Part shown: positions 47,177 through 58,231 of the stretch, piece by piece
How positions within the stretch are numbered: position 1 is the first letter of the stretch
Layout of the letters: each line of letters starts with the position of its first letter
Assembly: GCF_900129565.1 (NCBI RefSeq)
Contig: NZ_FQWD01000003.1
Location: 407,880-471,879 of the forward strand
Direction: 5' to 3'
Length of the DNA stretch: 64,000 nucleotides
DNA from: Marisediminitalea aggregata
GTDB taxonomy: Bacteria; Pseudomonadota; Gammaproteobacteria; Enterobacterales; Alteromonadaceae
Made by a program: the position numbers and the translations under genes
The notes under the pieces: model-generated
The model's database searches: none
The model's input: only the letters and a program-made list of their open reading frames with translations
Told to the model about the DNA's origin: nothing

Positions 47177-48301
47177 TTATAAAATCGGGTAGTAGACTTT
47201 GTCCTGGTACCCTGTGATCACCGGAATAATACCGGCCAGTGCGCTGTCCAGGCTTTCGTCACCGGTATCCAGACGCAAAGGCCTGCCATCGAGCTGCTGA
47301 AGTTTTTGCTTGGTTGCCACCAACCAGATATTGTCCCGGCCAATAGCGCGAATAACCGCCGGGCTCAGCTGTTGATTACCCCGGCCAAACACGTGGCCCT
47401 GACCACCAATAGCCGTTATTACCAGCCTTGCCGGCGTCTTGCTGACAGCTTCAAGCAACGCCTGAGCCGTTACATCTGAAGCAATAACCTCGCCGTTCTT
47501 AACAATGTCTACGCCCAGTAGCGTGTTCGGCAACCCCAGGGTATCCATAACCTGATTCACTGTGGACCCCGAGCCCATGACAAACGACACGTCAGGTTCG
47601 TCGTCCATTAGTTCGCTAATGTAGTCTGCAATATCATTGAGGACCAGGGACTCGTCTTCGCGACCGCCCATTTTAACCGATTGCACGTAGCTTAGTTCGT
47701 CAGGGATCTGCATTTCGCCAAAATGTTGCGACTGCACTTTGCCTTTTCGAAACGCCTGCTCGTCGATGTCACGGACTTCGGCTTGCCGCACACTGACCAA
47801 TTCGCCGCTTAGCATGCGTTTAACCACTTCTCCTGCGGCATTAGGGGTGACAGCATACACACCAGAATGAATTTTGCAGCCTGCCGGTACGCCCAGTACA
47901 GGCACTTTGTCGCCTACAATGGCACACACGTTTCTGGCCGTGCCATCACCGCCAGCAAACAAAATCAAATCCACACCGGAATCAACCAAGGCGCGCACGG
48001 CCTCTTCGGTGTCAGCGGCACTACTGGGAGTTTGACGTGGTTGGTAGATAACCTCCACCGGCAGATTTAACTGCTTGCAACAGTCTTCGCCCATTTCGCC
48101 GCCAGCGGTAAGTACGGTGAACCCACCCGCGTTCTGCACAACGCTAAGTGCACGGGCCATTTTCTGATTGGCGAGCTTTTCCGCCCCCATTGCCAGTGCT
48201 TTGTCGCGAATGTCAGCGCCATCGCTGCCTTTCAGACCCACGCTGCCGCCAATACCGGCATAGGGATTGATGACGACACCAAGTCGGAATGCGTTATTCA
48301 T
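47177..48301 (-). CDS. ATP-NAD kinase-like protein
   Basis: A 374-residue protein of the NAD kinase/diacylglycerol kinase fold. It has LGVVINPYAGIGGSVGLKGS at the start and LILFAGGDGTARNVCAIV (GGDGT nucleotide-binding motif) near 115-130. VPAGCKIHSGVYA follows, then ITAIGGQGHVFGRGNQQLSP. This AcoX-like branch is distinct from housekeeping NadK, and its substrate is not established. ATG 48301 overlaps the epmC stop by 8 bp, pointing to translational coupling; the longer frame to 48370 would lie inside epmC. Confidence 0.88.
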   Translation of the reverse strand: MNNAFRLGVVINPYAGIGGSVGLKGSDGADIRDKALAMGAEKLANQKMARALSVVQNAGGFTVLTAGGEMGEDCCKQLNLPVEVIYQPRQTPSSAADTEEAVRALVDSGVDLILFAGGDGTARNVCAIVGDKVPVLGVPAGCKIHSGVYAVTPNAAGEVVKRMLSGELVSVRQAEVRDIDEQAFRKGKVQSQHFGEMQIPDELSYVQSVKMGGREDESLVLNDIADYISELMDDEPDVSFVMGSGSTVNQVMDTLGLPNTLLGVDIVKNGEVIASDVTAQALLEAVSKTPARLVITAIGGQGHVFGRGNQQLSPAVIRAIGRDNIWLVATKQKLQQLDGRPLRLDTGDESLDSALAGIIPVITGYQDKVYYPIL

Positions 48302-48914
48302 CAGGATACACCTCATCCAGCCACTGTGTGGTGAGTATCGGACCGTTAAACTCAGCGCGAAGCGCGTCAATAAACATCTGGGCCCGTTTGGGAAAACCCG
48401 TTTGCAGGTAGGTTACGAGTTGCGACCTTACCCGCCGGGTAAATCCGTGACGGTCTGGCTCCACCCCGTTCAGGTTGTCGGTACTGACCTGAAAACGGCG
48501 GTTTGCGGCAATGGTCATGGCCCATTCTAACGCCTGGGGTTTCACTTCTACCTGCTCAAATTCACGTTGTTGTTTTTCATTGCGGCCATCGGGGCAATAC
48601 CAATAGCCATAGTCTTCCAACTGCCGGCGTGCTTCCCCGGCAACACACCAGTGTGCTACCTCGTGTAGCGCACTGGAGAAATAACCGTGCGCAAAAACAA
48701 TCTGATGATACTCGCACAGTGCCTTGTTGGCAGAATTGAGGGCTGCACAGGGACGACCAGCGGGCAAGTACACTGGTTCATCACCGCCTAGTACCAGCTT
48801 GGTTGCGTAAGCGTCGGAAAACGTGTCATTAAAGAGCTTAATAAGCACGGGCACCTGCTGATCTGCATCAGTGTGCGGCGTCTCATCGAATTGTAATTCA
48901 CACGCGGTATTCAT
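48294..48914 (-). CDS. epmC: Elongation factor P hydroxylase
   Basis: A 206-residue protein of the EpmC (YfcM) family, which hydroxylates the beta-lysylated lysine of EF-P. The conserved core is IVFAHGYFSSALHEVAHWCV, then DYGYWYCPDGRNEKQQREFE, then VEVKPQALEWAM. The HExxH-like pair and the acid in FEQVEVKP are the probable iron ligands. ATG 48914 is chosen by family length. An in-frame ATG at 49016 has a better ribosome site (AGGGGAAGG) but leaves only 32 bp to the divergent gene, so the true start is uncertain. Confidence 0.9.
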   Translation of the reverse strand: MNTACELQFDETPHTDADQQVPVLIKLFNDTFSDAYATKLVLGGDEPVYLPAGRPCAALNSANKALCEYHQIVFAHGYFSSALHEVAHWCVAGEARRQLEDYGYWYCPDGRNEKQQREFEQVEVKPQALEWAMTIAANRRFQVSTDNLNGVEPDRHGFTRRVRSQLVTYLQTGFPKRAQMFIDALRAEFNGPILTTQWLDEVYPDE

Positions 48915-49048
48915 GTCGCTGACTAAGGTGTACTGCCGGGATAAAATGTGCCGCGGAGGATACCAAATACAGCGCCCTGCCACCAGATTGTATTGCTGCA
49001 TGAAGCCAGATATCATGGCCTTCCCCTGTAAATGAAAGGTGATAGTAC

Positions 49049-49747
49049 GTGGTAGAGTCCTTAATTGCCCATCTCCGCCAGGTTAATGCCAGACGGCAAC
49101 TGGCACAGCAAATAGGCATTCTGGAGGACATTCAGGCTGTACAACGCTGGCAGTGCAAGCGACTGCTGACCACGCATGCCCATATGGCCGACCAGGCTGA
49201 ATACCATGATGCGATTACCTTTTTTGTAGATGAGCTTTACGGTCCAAAAGATTTTAGTCAGCGCGACGCAGACTTGATTCGCGTGATCCCAAAGCTCGCC
49301 AAAGCCTTACCGAACAAGGCAATGGTGGCGCTGAATAAAGCGCTAATGCTCAACGCCCTGTCGTTTGAACTGGATATGGCGATTGCCCAGCAGTTAAATG
49401 ACGAACCGCTTAACCGCGACAGCTACGCAGTGGCGTATCGCACGGTTGGCAGAGCCGAAGACCGGGCTACGCAAATTGCTATTGTGGCTTCGTTAGGAGA
49501 ACAATTGGCTGACGTGGTAAAAATCCCCGGCATTGGATTGATTATAAAACTGTCGCGTCGCCCCGCCAAAATGGCAGGATTACTGGCCTTACACGACTTC
49601 CTCTACCGCGGCTTTAGCGCGTTTAAAGGGCTGGGAGATGTAAGTGCGTTTATCGAACCTGTGATTGCGGCAGAATCTGAATTAAACGACGCTTTACTCG
49701 ACGAGCGCGTAAACTTAACCACGGATAACCCTTTACCCGATGCCTGA
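49049..49747 (+). CDS. FFLEELY-motif family protein of unknown function
   Basis: A 232-residue soluble, helical protein. The segment ITFFVDELYGPKDFSQRDAD corresponds to the motif after which this family of gammaproteobacterial proteins is named (FFLEELYGP). No catalytic motif is recognisable. The start is GTG at 49049, with AAGGTG 8 bases upstream. It overlaps the next gene by 8 bp, so it is coupled to the thioesterase and then to the aspartic protease gene. Confidence 0.82.
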   Translation: MVESLIAHLRQVNARRQLAQQIGILEDIQAVQRWQCKRLLTTHAHMADQAEYHDAITFFVDELYGPKDFSQRDADLIRVIPKLAKALPNKAMVALNKALMLNALSFELDMAIAQQLNDEPLNRDSYAVAYRTVGRAEDRATQIAIVASLGEQLADVVKIPGIGLIIKLSRRPAKMAGLLALHDFLYRGFSAFKGLGDVSAFIEPVIAAESELNDALLDERVNLTTDNPLPDA

Positions 49748-50198
49748 TTCTTCGCCCTGGCAGTACCCCGCCCCGTTTGTTGTGTCCTGGAAAATTCAGG
49801 AACAAGACATAGACCATTATCAACATGTTAATAACGTGGCTTACCTGAGCCAACAGGAAAACGTCGCATGGCAGCACTCGCAGTCACTGGGGCTGAGTTT
49901 TGAGGACTATAAAGCCCTGGACCGGGCCATGGTGATTGTGCGCCACGAGCTGGACTATGTTAAACCGGCTTTTCGCGAAGATGAGCTACTGTGTGCGACC
50001 TGGATTGTGGCCTGTGATGGGCGTTTACAGCTTACCCGGGAATTCCAGTACATACGAGCGAACACAGGCGAAACCCTGTATCGTGGCAAAACCCGATTTA
50101 TCTGTGTTAAGTTATCCTCAGGTCAGCCGGCAAGAATGCCGCGCCCCTTTGCAGAGGTTTACCAGGGAGCGGTTATCCCAGCCACACAAGGACAGTAA
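49740..50198 (+). CDS. 4HBT hotdog-fold acyl-CoA thioesterase
   Basis: A 152-residue thioesterase-like protein. The active-site helix region reads EQDIDHYQHVNNVAYLSQQE, with the D-x-x-x-H-V-N-N pattern of YbgC/4HBT enzymes. FQYIRANTGETLYRGKTRFI follows. It probably cleaves acyl-CoA or acyl-ACP thioesters in the cytosol. The ATG lies inside the end of the preceding gene. Six bp later the protease gene begins. Confidence 0.9.
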   Translation: MPDSSPWQYPAPFVVSWKIQEQDIDHYQHVNNVAYLSQQENVAWQHSQSLGLSFEDYKALDRAMVIVRHELDYVKPAFREDELLCATWIVACDGRLQLTREFQYIRANTGETLYRGKTRFICVKLSSGQPARMPRPFAEVYQGAVIPATQGQ

Positions 50199-50204
50199 TT
50201 TACT

Positions 50205-51389
50205 ATGTCTCGTTACGCTCAGTTAGTCACGCTTGCGTTGCTGTGTTCAGTTGCACTCAATGGCTATTTATTGCTGGATAACATCGAATCGGCCGACGCC
50301 GCTTTAGCTGAGCAAGAACTTGCGCTTGAAACTTCAGAGTCCCATGCTGAGCAGCGCAGGGCAAGGGCGCCGCAAACAACACTGAGTCAGCAATCAGGCT
50401 CGTCAAACACCCCCGACTCGCAAGGTAGTTCGTCAGTATCCGATACCGCAACCACTGCAGTAATGACTGAATTAAACAGTGAGTCAATTAGTCAGGCAAG
50501 AGCATGGTTAGCAGCCGGTGAGTACGGCAACGTCGAGGCATTTATACAGCGCATGAGTCGGGAGCACTTCGACAATCCGGACTTATTACTTCTGGAAGCG
50601 GACTGGTTGCTGGCAACACAACCGTTGTCTCTGGCACTGACGCACTTTTACGGCCTGCTGGATGATAACGTGTTACCCGCCGACCAACAGGAAGTACTGG
50701 CAACCCGCGTTGAAAGTCTGCGAGACGAGGCTATTCGCGCACTCTACGAAGGGCACGAGTGGGATATGCTGGCCCAGTTTATTGAGCCGTTGTTTCAACT
50801 ATTTCCGACCGACCGTTCGCTGATTTTACTGCTGGCCGAATCCTACGCTCAGCAACAAAAGTACATTCTGATGGAAGATACGCTCGCCAGTTTACCGCCA
50901 GACCACCCTGGCGCTGAGAAGCTGCGCAGTCGCATGCAAACCGCGCAAACCGAGAACAATAACGAAGACACTTTTGACAACAGTCTGCCCGACAAAACAC
51001 TCACTTCCCGGGTAAGCCTGGAAAAATATGGTGAACACTACCTGGTAGATGTGAATATGCAGGGTACAGACACCAAACTGCTATTGGATACTGGCGCCAG
51101 CAGTACAGCCATAAATCGCGATGTTTATCGCCGGCTTCAACGCTTTAACCGGTTGCAAATGCTAGGTTTGTTTGACGTAAATACAGCGGGAGGCCCTATT
51201 CGTGCGCCGCTGGTCAGAATAGAGTCACTAACACTCGGCCCCTACACATTGAAAGATGTAGGTGTGTTGGTTTTACCGCGCACCTTTTCAGGTAACAACG
51301 ACGGATTATTAGGGATGAACGTACTTAAACAATTTCGTTTCCAGCTCGATCAGGACAAAGCCGAACTCGTATTGGCAGCCAGGAATTAA
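50205..51389 (+). CDS. Membrane-anchored retropepsin-like aspartic protease with TPR-like region
   Basis: A 394-residue protein. An N-terminal hydrophobic anchor (LVTLALLCSVALNGYLLL) is followed by a polar linker and a helical TPR-like region (about 90-240). The C-terminal clan AA domain has the catalytic motif LLLDTGASSTAI and the second signature NNDGLLGMNVLKQF. Single-domain members act as dimers like retroviral protease. The protein should face the periplasm. The substrate is unknown. Confidence 0.88.
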   Translation: MSRYAQLVTLALLCSVALNGYLLLDNIESADAALAEQELALETSESHAEQRRARAPQTTLSQQSGSSNTPDSQGSSSVSDTATTAVMTELNSESISQARAWLAAGEYGNVEAFIQRMSREHFDNPDLLLLEADWLLATQPLSLALTHFYGLLDDNVLPADQQEVLATRVESLRDEAIRALYEGHEWDMLAQFIEPLFQLFPTDRSLILLLAESYAQQQKYILMEDTLASLPPDHPGAEKLRSRMQTAQTENNNEDTFDNSLPDKTLTSRVSLEKYGEHYLVDVNMQGTDTKLLLDTGASSTAINRDVYRRLQRFNRLQMLGLFDVNTAGGPIRAPLVRIESLTLGPYTLKDVGVLVLPRTFSGNNDGLLGMNVLKQFRFQLDQDKAELVLAARN

Positions 51390-51420
51390 CGGTATTTCCT
51401 GACTGCCCGTTATGGCGTAG

Positions 51421-53478
<2,058 letters not shown>

Positions 53479-53501
53479 TTATTGTTTTCTTTTAAAACTA
53501 A

Positions 53502-53554
53502 ACAGTGTCAAGATAGGCTTATAATTTGACACTGTCAAGATTAACATTATGCTA
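53502..53554. promoter_or_regulatory. Overlapping divergent fadH/tetR promoters with shared operator
   Basis: TTGACACTGTCAA (53526-53538) is a near-perfect palindrome whose two arms are also the two -35 boxes. On the minus strand TTGACA is followed after 17 bp by TATCTT (fadH). On the plus strand TTGACA is followed after 16 bp by TATGCT (tetR). A second half-site with TGTCAAGAT lies at 53506-53514, repeating 53533-53541. TetR binding here would block both promoters. Confidence 0.75.
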
Positions 53555-53584
53555 GCAGCAAGAATGCTTATTACGGGATAATTC

Positions 53585-54199
53585 ATGCAGCAGACCACCG
53601 GGCGTGGCAATCAGACGTATCACCATGGTGACCTGCGCGCCGCACTACTTGAAGCAGCCGCGCAACGTATTGAATCACAAGGCGTTGATGCCCTTTCATT
53701 GCGAAAGCTTGCCGACGACGTGGGCGTGTCTCGTTCTGCGTTGTATCACCATTTTCGCGACAAAAATGCGTTGTTGAACGCGGTAGCCGCGCGGGGATTC
53801 GAGCAGTGGATAGCGATTTCAAAAGCCAGGGCCAACTCGCCTGACATGACACCCGAGGAACGCTTAGGTCAGTTTGTGCATGGCTACATCCACTGGTCGG
53901 CCAGCAACCCTCAGTTATACGATTTGATGTTTGGCCGCCCTATCTGGAAAACGGGGCAGGCTGACGATCAACTGAAAGAAATCGCTTATCCCGCATTTCA
54001 GTTTATGCTTAATAAAATCACCCAGTGGCAACAGGAAGGCATTATTGCTCAGTCAATGCCCGCACTGCGACAAACGCAGGTCATCTGGGCGACCTTACAC
54101 GGACTTGCACGGCTGATTATTGATGGTGTCTATGCCGATTCAGAGCACATCGACGATATGTGTGATTGCACGGTTGCCATGTTATTGAAGCGGGGCTAG
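53585..54199 (+). CDS. TetR-family transcriptional regulator
   Basis: A 204-residue regulator. The N-terminal helix-turn-helix reads GVDALSLRKLADDVGVSRSA then LYHHFRDKNALLNAVA, the classic TetR signature at about 30-65. The C-terminal ligand-binding part resembles WHG-domain members (FVHGYIHWSASNPQLYDLMF). It is divergent from fadH with a shared operator, so it probably senses a fatty acyl compound and controls fadH and itself. The ligand is inferred from context only. Confidence 0.92.
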   Translation: MQQTTGRGNQTYHHGDLRAALLEAAAQRIESQGVDALSLRKLADDVGVSRSALYHHFRDKNALLNAVAARGFEQWIAISKARANSPDMTPEERLGQFVHGYIHWSASNPQLYDLMFGRPIWKTGQADDQLKEIAYPAFQFMLNKITQWQQEGIIAQSMPALRQTQVIWATLHGLARLIIDGVYADSEHIDDMCDCTVAMLLKRG

Positions 54200-54216
54200 G
54201 TCCCGCTTCCAGGCAA

Positions 54217-55830
54217 TTACTCTTGCGCCTGACGAATCCATTCCGCCGCCCGCTCGGCGATCATAATGGTTGGTGCGTTGGTATTTCCCCCAACCAAATC
54301 CGGCATTACCGACGCGTCCACGACCCTGAGCCCAGCAATATTTCGTACTCTGAGCTGTGTATCTACCACCGCCATAGGGTCGCCATCGGCCCCCATTTTA
54401 CAAGTGCCAACCGGGTGATAAATACTTTCGGCCTGCTCGCGAATGAATCCGGCGATCTCATCATCGTTGCCAAAGTCCACTTCGCCGACAGCCGGTTTGC
54501 CTTTGAATCTGCTGAACGCTTTGCTGTCTAGAATGGCTTTAGCTTGTTTAACGCCGTCTACCATCACTTTAATATCGTCTTCATGAGACAAGTAATTTGG
54601 CTCAATGGCCGGATGATCTGCAGGATGATTGCTTTGCAGACGAATTTCACCGCGGCTTTTAGGGTAAAGATTGCACACGTGAACCCCATACCCGTACCCG
54701 AAGGAAAACTGACGACCGTGGTCCTCAAGGATGGCTGGCAAAAAGTGATATTGAATATCGGGGAAGTCGCCCGCCATGCAAGACTTAACAAAGCCACCGG
54801 CTTCAGCCACATTAGAAGAAAAGATATCGTCGCGCTTGAAGGCATAACGGAAAGTCGCACGGATGTACTGAGGCAATGCACCCAATGCAATCGCGTAGCC
54901 GGTTCGCACAGAGGTTCGGTATTGCACAATGGCATCGAGATGGTCCTGGAGATTCTGGCCTACGCCGGGCAGATCTTGCTTTACCAGTATGCCCTTATCC
55001 TGTAATGCCTCAGCAGGTCCGATACCTGATAGCATTAACAGATGAGGCGAATTTATCGCACCTGCACTTAGCAGTACTTCTTTATTTGCCATCAGGCGGC
55101 GCGCTTTCCCTTTCACTCGGGCCTGCACACCAATGGCACGTTGCTGTTTAATCAGTATCCGCTCAGCTAACGCGTGGGTAAGCACCGTTAGGTTACCCCG
55201 CTTTTTCGCTTCGGTGAGATACCCTTTAGCCGTAGAGCAACGTTGACCACCGCGTTGCGTAACGTGATACATGCCGAGACCAACGCGGTCATGACGGTTG
55301 AAGTCGTGACACTGCGGCAACGAAACATGTTCAGCTGCTTCGACAAAGGCGTTAGACAATTCAGAGGTATAGCGCAAGTTATCGACCCCCAGTGGCCCGC
55401 CAACACCGTGATATTCATCTGCGCCATTACAGAAATCTTCAGCTTTTTTGAAGTACGGCAACACACTTTTAAAGTCCCAGCCTGTCGCGCCGTTTGCCGC
55501 CCAGCGGTCGTAATCTTCGACCTGACCACGTATGTAGCACATAGCATTAACAGAGCTTGAGCCTCCCAGTGTTTTTCCCCGGGGCCAGAATAGCTCACGG
55601 TTATTCAAATGGGGCTGAGGCTCAGTATTGTAACCCCAGCCAATATTGTCGAACTGACTTAACAGCGACAAGCCAAACGGGATATGAATAAAAGGGTTTG
55701 AGTCGGGACCGCCCGCTTCTAACAAGCATACGCGTACCAGTGGATTCTCTGTTAAGCGAGCCGCTAACACCGCGCCTGCCGAACCTCCACCAACAACAAT
55801 GTAGTCGTATTGCTCTACCGGGATTTGCAT
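54217..55830 (-). CDS. GMC-family FAD-dependent alcohol/choline dehydrogenase
   Basis: A 537-residue flavoprotein. The dinucleotide-binding motif YDYIVVGGGSAGAVLAARL is at about 8-26, the GMC signature GKTLGGSSSVNAMCYIRG at about 83-100, and the second signature GAINSPHLLMLSGIGP at about 256-271. The C-terminal catalytic pair lies in YHPVGTCKMG and GGNTNAPTIMIAERAAEW. No signal peptide is present. It resembles both BetA and AlkJ-type alcohol dehydrogenases, and with no betB or betI nearby a medium-chain alcohol substrate is at least as likely. It converges on the TetR gene (17-bp gap). Confidence 0.9.
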   Translation of the reverse strand: MQIPVEQYDYIVVGGGSAGAVLAARLTENPLVRVCLLEAGGPDSNPFIHIPFGLSLLSQFDNIGWGYNTEPQPHLNNRELFWPRGKTLGGSSSVNAMCYIRGQVEDYDRWAANGATGWDFKSVLPYFKKAEDFCNGADEYHGVGGPLGVDNLRYTSELSNAFVEAAEHVSLPQCHDFNRHDRVGLGMYHVTQRGGQRCSTAKGYLTEAKKRGNLTVLTHALAERILIKQQRAIGVQARVKGKARRLMANKEVLLSAGAINSPHLLMLSGIGPAEALQDKGILVKQDLPGVGQNLQDHLDAIVQYRTSVRTGYAIALGALPQYIRATFRYAFKRDDIFSSNVAEAGGFVKSCMAGDFPDIQYHFLPAILEDHGRQFSFGYGYGVHVCNLYPKSRGEIRLQSNHPADHPAIEPNYLSHEDDIKVMVDGVKQAKAILDSKAFSRFKGKPAVGEVDFGNDDEIAGFIREQAESIYHPVGTCKMGADGDPMAVVDTQLRVRNIAGLRVVDASVMPDLVGGNTNAPTIMIAERAAEWIRQAQE

Positions 55831-55897
55831 AACCTGTTCCTTGCTAACTCAATAATGACGGGAAAGACACAATGGTCATACCAGTTAAATAAAGGCT

Positions 55898-55911
55898 AAC
55901 GCAATTGCGTT
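55898..55911. promoter_or_regulatory. 14-bp palindrome, putative operator upstream of the GMC dehydrogenase gene
   Basis: AACGCAATTGCGTT is a perfect palindrome 68 bp upstream of the GMC start; flanks GCT and AGC extend the symmetry with a 2-nt offset. The 55831-56075 gap otherwise shows no gene. Confidence 0.4.
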
Positions 55912-56075
55912 TTAGCTGCAAAGTATTTATGTAAAAAAATAGTTAATCTCAGTCAATAAATCGGTGCATTTAAACAATAGGATTCAATGGCCAAATGGGC
56001 GTGATGACAACGGGTTGTATATCAGTACTCGCGCTCCGGACAATGCGGGATGGATTTGATCAGGAAGAACTAAAA

Positions 56076-58046
56076 CTAGCTCAAGAGCAGGAACTCATGG
56101 TCTGCAGTATCACAAAATGTATCGAATACACGCTGGCGCTGACTGCAATGGGGTACATAAGCGCAGCAAGGAGACCCGGCTGGCATTTCTTGCAAGTCAT
56201 ACCAAATACCGTTGAGGGCTTCTACGCCATTTGCCAGAAACGTCTCGCCCCATGACGTGGAATAGATCACTACGACATCTTCCACGGTGGCCTTTAAACG
56301 CGACGTAGTGAAGTTAAGCACCACCAGACAGGCTTCAATTTTCTGCGGTGAAATCAGCGCGGTCCGTGGCAATGAGTTTACTTTCACCGGCGGAAACAGA
56401 TTTACCGCGTGTTTCACGAACTGGTACAGGTCACTTTCAGAAATCGGGTCTGTGTCATAATCCAACAGGATTTCCGAGTTGGCATCGATAACCCGGTTAC
56501 AAATACACCACAGCATGAGTCTCACAAGACAAGCAGCATTAGTAATGCGGGTTTTCTCCACACTCTTATTCAGTTTACCCAGTTGATCGCCAGAATACAT
56601 GGTCCAAAGCGACGTGCCATTTTTGCGTCGGGTCAGCTTTAAGGTAACCGTAGGGCAATACACCAGCTCATCCATACCGCTACGCAAAAACTCAATTTTA
56701 TTCGGCTTTTTGGAGTAAAAAGTATCGAGTCGTCTGCCCAAAACGGTCATGTCTTCCTGGCTAACCAATTGGTTGTCCTTGGGCATTTTTCCGGACATGC
56801 GGCGGTAACACAGAATCAAAAACTGATGAATTCGGCGAAACAGCTGGATTTTTTCCTGAAACGACCAGTTCTCTAGGTTGTCTAAATGCATCAGGTCATT
56901 GCGACTCCAGCCCCAACGTTTGGCGTAGCCAATCATAATACGCCGCTTGAACGAGGCCTCATTGTCTTTCGCGGCTTTGCTGAGCTCGCAATCGCATTTA
57001 ATGTAAAGGCACTGACGAAGCAACAACACAACGTCGTCATCGCCTTTTGCCTCATAGTGCGCAATCACCTGATCAAACATCAGCGCGTATGGATCTATCG
57101 TCGCCACGTTACCCGGTGCTTCATCGCCATTATGCACCCGCTTTTTCAGCAGGTTACACAAGGGCTGTTCGTTCTCGGCATTTTCCAGAAACACTTCCAG
57201 CTTGGCCATTTTAATCACAGACTTAAACGATGAGTCCATGGCCTTACCCAATTGCCAGATTGCGGCACCAAACAGTTCATTTGGATCGAGCCGCTCAATA
57301 TGCCCCAGATCCATAAACCAATCCGGATCCGGTGAACCGCCCTCTTCCAGATGTTCACGCAGAGCATAATACTGCTGCTGAGTTGTCGATTCCGGCACCA
57401 GCCACCAGAATGGGGCTTTTCCCGCCACCAATATATTGGTGGTATAAAACTCGGACTTTAACAGCACCGCCTGTGCTGAGCCCGCGCTTTCACCTTCAGC
57501 AATACCAAAATCGTTATTGCGAACTTTGTCTATTTCCGACAAAAAGAAGTGTACTTCTATGTTGTACTGATCTTGCACCCACTGTTCAATGGCGGTGAGC
57601 TTTTCCTGCAGCAACGACAACGCTTCAGGGCTATGGGCCTTGCCGTCGACGCATACCCAGTAATCGAAATCTGACTCATCTGATTGCGCTATAGTGCCAA
57701 TACTCCCCATTAGCAATAACGCATCGATTGCACGCTGACGCGGCCAGATCTGCTTGATGTCTTCAATCAATACGTGCTGCATGGGAAAGAAATCCATCAG
57801 GGCGTTTTTGATTTCATCGCGGAAAGAAAAATTATTCAGACCAATTGGCACATTGCTATTGCTAACATAGCCGGGAAATTCAGGATGATTGATATGCAAC
57901 AGAAACGGCAACACCTGAAACAGGGGTTTGTGCTCAGCAGGCAATAACGCCATAGCCCGCTCGATCCGCGCTTTGTTATACCGCAGTACCCGTAGCAAGC
58001 GAATTGTCAGGTTTTGATTCACTGTTAACGATTGCCGCGAAGCCAT
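56076..58046 (-). CDS. Class I adenylate cyclase, short form
   Basis: A 656-residue protein of the enterobacterial CyaA type. The nucleotidyltransferase core is recognisable: LLMGSIGTIAQSDESDFDYW (about 111-130) carries the GS and DxD signature that binds ATP and metal, followed by EVHFFLSEIDKVRNNDFG and WQLGKAMDSSFKSVIKMAKL. E. coli CyaA has about 848 residues, with a C-terminal regulatory half that binds IIA-Glc. Here the C-terminus is much shorter, so glucose control may be absent. It may be a second cyclase beside a full-length CyaA elsewhere; I cannot tell from this window. Confidence 0.88.
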   Translation of the reverse strand: MASRQSLTVNQNLTIRLLRVLRYNKARIERAMALLPAEHKPLFQVLPFLLHINHPEFPGYVSNSNVPIGLNNFSFRDEIKNALMDFFPMQHVLIEDIKQIWPRQRAIDALLLMGSIGTIAQSDESDFDYWVCVDGKAHSPEALSLLQEKLTAIEQWVQDQYNIEVHFFLSEIDKVRNNDFGIAEGESAGSAQAVLLKSEFYTTNILVAGKAPFWWLVPESTTQQQYYALREHLEEGGSPDPDWFMDLGHIERLDPNELFGAAIWQLGKAMDSSFKSVIKMAKLEVFLENAENEQPLCNLLKKRVHNGDEAPGNVATIDPYALMFDQVIAHYEAKGDDDVVLLLRQCLYIKCDCELSKAAKDNEASFKRRIMIGYAKRWGWSRNDLMHLDNLENWSFQEKIQLFRRIHQFLILCYRRMSGKMPKDNQLVSQEDMTVLGRRLDTFYSKKPNKIEFLRSGMDELVYCPTVTLKLTRRKNGTSLWTMYSGDQLGKLNKSVEKTRITNAACLVRLMLWCICNRVIDANSEILLDYDTDPISESDLYQFVKHAVNLFPPVKVNSLPRTALISPQKIEACLVVLNFTTSRLKATVEDVVVIYSTSWGETFLANGVEALNGIWYDLQEMPAGSPCCAYVPHCSQRQRVFDTFCDTADHEFLLLS

Positions 58047-58231
58047 TAACGCCCTGTCAGAAGTCCTAATACTCCTACAAGAATAACCGGTTTTATCAGG
58101 AAGGTGTATGCTACTTATAAATAAATCACTATTCTGAGATGGTGCGAGGCGTTCGGTCTGTTAACATAGCGCTCGCTTCAACGTATTGCAGAACCCCGAG
58201 GCAGCTTTCACCCTATGCAGAGGACAGGTAG

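Noticed and set aside
54217..55830. Calling the GMC oxidoreductase betA in a glycine-betaine operon.
   Set aside because: betB, betI and choline transport genes are absent nearby, so substrate assignment would be unsupported.
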